From assembly GCF_042434745.1 (NCBI RefSeq), contig NZ_JBHLSS010000047.1: 64,000 bases of DNA; one strand, given 5' to 3'. The notes below the pieces were generated by a model, which was not told the origin of the DNA, made no database searches, and saw nothing but the letters and a program-made list of their open reading frames with translations. Shown here one piece after another: positions 61,890 through 64,000 of this stretch; the stretch's first letter is position 1, and every line of letters starts with the position of its first letter. This stretch comes from Azotobacter paspali. Lineage in GTDB: Bacteria; Pseudomonadota; Gammaproteobacteria; Pseudomonadales; Pseudomonadaceae. The position numbers and the translations under genes were made by a program.

Positions 61890-62096
61890 CAGGGCAATCG
61901 CATGAAATGTCTTTCCGATACCGGACTGGAAAGATTGTGTGCCTGGTCGTTCCGGCCTGGTCTTCAAATCCGGTGCATCGGCTGCTTGCCGAGGGGCTGG
62001 ATACTTCCTGTTTCGGCTACTCGGCAAGCAGCCATGCCAAGGATCACACAATCTTTCCAGTCTGGTATCAGGCGAGCGCTTCATGCGATTGCCCTG
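61890..62096 (-). mobile_element. Palindromic miniature element, copy 2 (10-bp target duplication)
   Basis: A 207-bp element with the same ends as 22862-23096 (CAGGGCAATCGCATGAA inverted). It matches that copy closely when reversed, lacking 28 central bases. The direct repeats TGGGAAACGC at 61880-61889 and 62097-62106 are a 10-bp target duplication. It lies 75 bp upstream of leuS in the divergent gap 61816-62229, so it probably displaced or now contributes to the leuS or zinc-ribbon gene promoter. Confidence 0.9.
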
Positions 62097-62229
62097 TGGG
62101 AAACGCCCGGCCGGTGCGCAACGGCCACCGCTGGCGCTCTGCCGCCGTTTGTCGCGGCGCCCGACCGTGGCGTAGGCGGGCGCTAAGCTCAGGGGGAGGA
62201 TGCCGTTTTTCCCGACGTCGAGGTGTGGG

Positions 62230-62661
62230 ATGGACGAACTGGGCGCGCGTGGCGGGCTGTACCGGCGACTGATCGAGCGGATCGCTTGTGCCCTGAGCGG
62301 AGCCGAGGCTGCGCGCTGGCGCGGCGGAGTGGAGCCGGCGGTGTTGGAATTGCACGATTTGTCGCCCGCCGAGCGGGCGCTAATCCGCGCCTGGCTGCGC
62401 CAGGACGTGCAGTGGCTGCGCGGCTGGCAGGCGGCGGCCGGGGAGCTGGCGCTGATCGAGCGTCAGGAGCGCGCCGTCCGCGGCCTCATACCGAAGGGGC
62501 GCCCGGTCGCCCCGGCGCGGCGGATTCGTTTGCGGCGCCATGCCCATCTGTGCTGCGCCCTGTGCGGCCAGGTCATACAGTGGCGTCGCACCAGCAAGGT
62601 TTCGGCCTGCCCGCTCTGTCACTCGCGGCTGTTCCGGGTCGGCCGGCGGCTTCCGTGCTAG
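62230..62661 (+). CDS. Zinc-ribbon protein next to leuS (YbeL-like)
   Basis: A 143-residue protein with a helical N-terminal part and a C-terminal zinc ribbon with CxxC pairs (HLCCALCGQ ... ACPLCHSRLF). Members of the YbeL/DUF1451 family sit beside leuS in many gamma-proteobacteria; function unknown. ATG at 62230 has GAGG 7 bases upstream; an in-frame ATG 10 codons earlier is an alternative. Confidence 0.8.
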   Translation: MDELGARGGLYRRLIERIACALSGAEAARWRGGVEPAVLELHDLSPAERALIRAWLRQDVQWLRGWQAAAGELALIERQERAVRGLIPKGRPVAPARRIRLRRHAHLCCALCGQVIQWRRTSKVSACPLCHSRLFRVGRRLPC

Positions 62662-62687
62662 GCTGCGCGCCTCGCCCGGAGGTGCCG

Positions 62688-63449
62688 ATGCCGCTTCGCT
62701 ATCTGCTCAAGCAACTTTTGCTGCCGCCGTCCGGCCCGCTACTCCTGCTGGTGCTCGGCTGGTGGCTACGGTGTCGCGCGCCGCGGTTGGCCGCTGCCTG
62801 TTTCGCGCTCGGCGTGGGCGGGCTGTGGCTGCTCAGCCTGCCGGTGACGGTGGAGTGGCTGGCGCGGGCGATCGAGCGCGAGCCGGCATTGGACGAGGCG
62901 CAGTGGCCGCGCCTGGCGCAGCGGGCCGAGGCCATCGTGGTGCTGGGCGGCGGGCGCGAACGCGGCGATCCGGCCTGGGGCGGCGACCAGCCGAGTCCGC
63001 TGGCGCTCGAACGGTTGCGCTACGCCGCCCGTCTGGCGCGAGCCTCGGGCCTGCCGCTGCTGGCCAGCGGCGGTTTGCACTTCGGTGCGCCGCCCAGCGA
63101 GGCGGCACTGCTCGGCGAGGTGCTGGAGAAGGACCACGGCCTGCAACTGCGCTGGCGCGAGGAGCGCAGCCGCACCACCTCGGAGAACGCCCGCTACAGC
63201 GCCGAGCTGCTGCAAGCGGAGGGCATCCGCCGGGTGGTGCTGGTGACCCAGGCCTGGCACATGCCGCGGGCGCGCTGGTGTTTCGAGCGGGCCGGCTTCA
63301 GCGTGCTGCCGGCCCCGGCGGGCTTTCTCGGCGTGCCCAACGGGCGTCCGCTGGGCGGCTGGCTGCCCGAGGGGCGGGCGCTGTGGCAGAGTGGCCTGCT
63401 GCTCAACGAGGCGCTGGGGCGGCTGGCCTATCGGTGGCTCTACCGCTGA
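62688..63449 (+). CDS. YdcF/ElyC-family (DUF218) membrane protein
   Basis: A 253-residue protein with two N-terminal membrane segments (PSGPLLLLVLGWWL and AACFALGVGGLWLLSLPVTVEWLA). A DUF218 domain follows (AEAIVVLGGGRERGD..., EERSRTTSENARYSAELL, VVLVTQAWHMPRARWCFERAGF). ElyC relatives affect envelope biogenesis and undecaprenyl-phosphate use. CGGAGG lies just before ATG 62688. Its 3' end overlaps the convergent lnt gene by 10 bases. Confidence 0.9.
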   Translation: MPLRYLLKQLLLPPSGPLLLLVLGWWLRCRAPRLAAACFALGVGGLWLLSLPVTVEWLARAIEREPALDEAQWPRLAQRAEAIVVLGGGRERGDPAWGGDQPSPLALERLRYAARLARASGLPLLASGGLHFGAPPSEAALLGEVLEKDHGLQLRWREERSRTTSENARYSAELLQAEGIRRVVLVTQAWHMPRARWCFERAGFSVLPAPAGFLGVPNGRPLGGWLPEGRALWQSGLLLNEALGRLAYRWLYR

Positions 63450-64000
63450 GCTTCGACGGCCGGACCGGGCGCGGCGCGCTCGGCCCGCCGGCGCAGCAGC
63501 GCCCAGCCGAGCAGCAGGACGGCGAGGCCCGCCAGCGGCCAGGCGCGCCAGCGCAGGTAGGGGGTGAGGCCCTGCATCGGCGTCACCTCGCCGTAGAGCA
63601 CGGCACGCTGGAACTGCGGCAGGCGCTCGGTGATCCGCCCGAAGGGGTCGATCAGCGCGGTGACGCCGTTGTTGGTGGTGCGGATCATCCAGCGGCCGGC
63701 CTCCAGGGCGCGCATCTGCGCCATCTGCAGGTGTTGCAAGGGGCCGATGGAGGAGCCGAACCAAGCATCGTTGCTGATGGTCAGCAACAGATCGCTGCGC
63801 GCGGCCAGGCCGGCGGCGAATTCCGGATAGACCACCTCGTAGCAAATGTAGGGCGCGATCTTCCAGCCGCGGGCTTCGAGCAGCGGCTGGTCGGCCGGGC
63901 CGCGGGCGAAGTCGGACATCGGCAGGTCGAAGAAGGCGATCAGTCCGCGCAGCACCTCCTGCAGCGGCACGTATTCGCCGAAAGGCACCAGCTTCTGCTT
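63440..64000 (-). CDS. lnt: Apolipoprotein N-acyltransferase, C-terminal part
   Basis: The C-terminal 186 codons of Lnt, which adds the third acyl chain to lipoproteins; the N-terminal membrane part is outside the window. The nitrilase-like domain shows KLVPFGEYVPL at the edge, APYICYEVVYPEF with the catalytic cysteine, SNDAWFGSSIGPLQHLQMAQMRALE and RTTNNGVTALIDPFG. It ends in one last membrane segment (WPLAGLAVLLLGWALL). The 5' end is cut by the window. Confidence 0.95.
   Translation of the reverse strand, partial: KQKLVPFGEYVPLQEVLRGLIAFFDLPMSDFARGPADQPLLEARGWKIAPYICYEVVYPEFAAGLAARSDLLLTISNDAWFGSSIGPLQHLQMAQMRALEAGRWMIRTTNNGVTALIDPFGRITERLPQFQRAVLYGEVTPMQGLTPYLRWRAWPLAGLAVLLLGWALLRRRAERAAPGPAVEAQR

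Noticed and set aside
1..64000. tRNA, rRNA, CRISPR array or replication origin
   Set aside because: No cloverleaf-like sequences with CCA-side features, no rRNA-like segments, no regularly spaced repeats and no DnaA-box cluster were noticed on reading.

Overview
High-GC DNA from a member of the Pseudomonadaceae. The block proA-nadD-rsfS-rlmH-mrdA-rodA-mltB-rlpA-dacA-ybeD-lipB-lipA ... holA-lptE-leuS-(zinc ribbon)-ydcF-lnt follows the chromosomal order known from Pseudomonas aeruginosa. Several insertion-type elements and a second FtsH would suit an Azotobacter-like or environmental Pseudomonas genome, but the species is inferred, not shown.

1-18180 is a sulfur-scavenging island. It carries a TonB gene (cut by the left edge), an AtsRBC-type sulfate-ester ABC transporter whose permease is a double-length fusion, a LysR regulator (SftR-like), a TonB-dependent receptor (SftP-like) and an AtsK/TauD-type 2-oxoglutarate dioxygenase. 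A second binding protein, LysR and receptor follow, with three tandem arylsulfotransferases replacing the dioxygenase. There is no second ATPase or permease and no arylsulfatase.

18181-25713 is accessory: a frameshifted IS110-family element, an arsRI-acr3-arsC arsenic operon with an inverted-repeat operator, a decayed diguanylate cyclase gene broken by a short palindromic element with 10-bp target duplications, and an extra FtsH followed by a small Cys-rich protein.

25714-31962 holds an NAD(P)-binding protein, a CidAB pair, a Lon N-terminal-domain protein, a secreted GH13 enzyme that reads as a sucrose isomerase, and a DedA-PAP2 fusion.

32145-43551 is the conserved cell-wall/lipoate block. 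Its mrdA-rodA overlap has been split by a 332-bp element flanked by TA that now supplies the rodA start codon.

43552-57317 interrupts the conserved order. It contains a TPP-dependent oxidase-like enzyme, a lytic transglycosylase, a CzcCBA-type heavy-metal efflux operon, remnants of a meta-cleavage pathway (LysR and dmpG fragments, GlcG-like gene), a nuclease, a 140-bp miniature element, arfA and a YfbU protein. 57346-64000 returns to the conserved order. LeuRS there carries a low-GC patch and a Gly-rich insertion, and a second copy of the palindromic element lies just upstream of leuS. No tRNA, rRNA or CRISPR array was seen.
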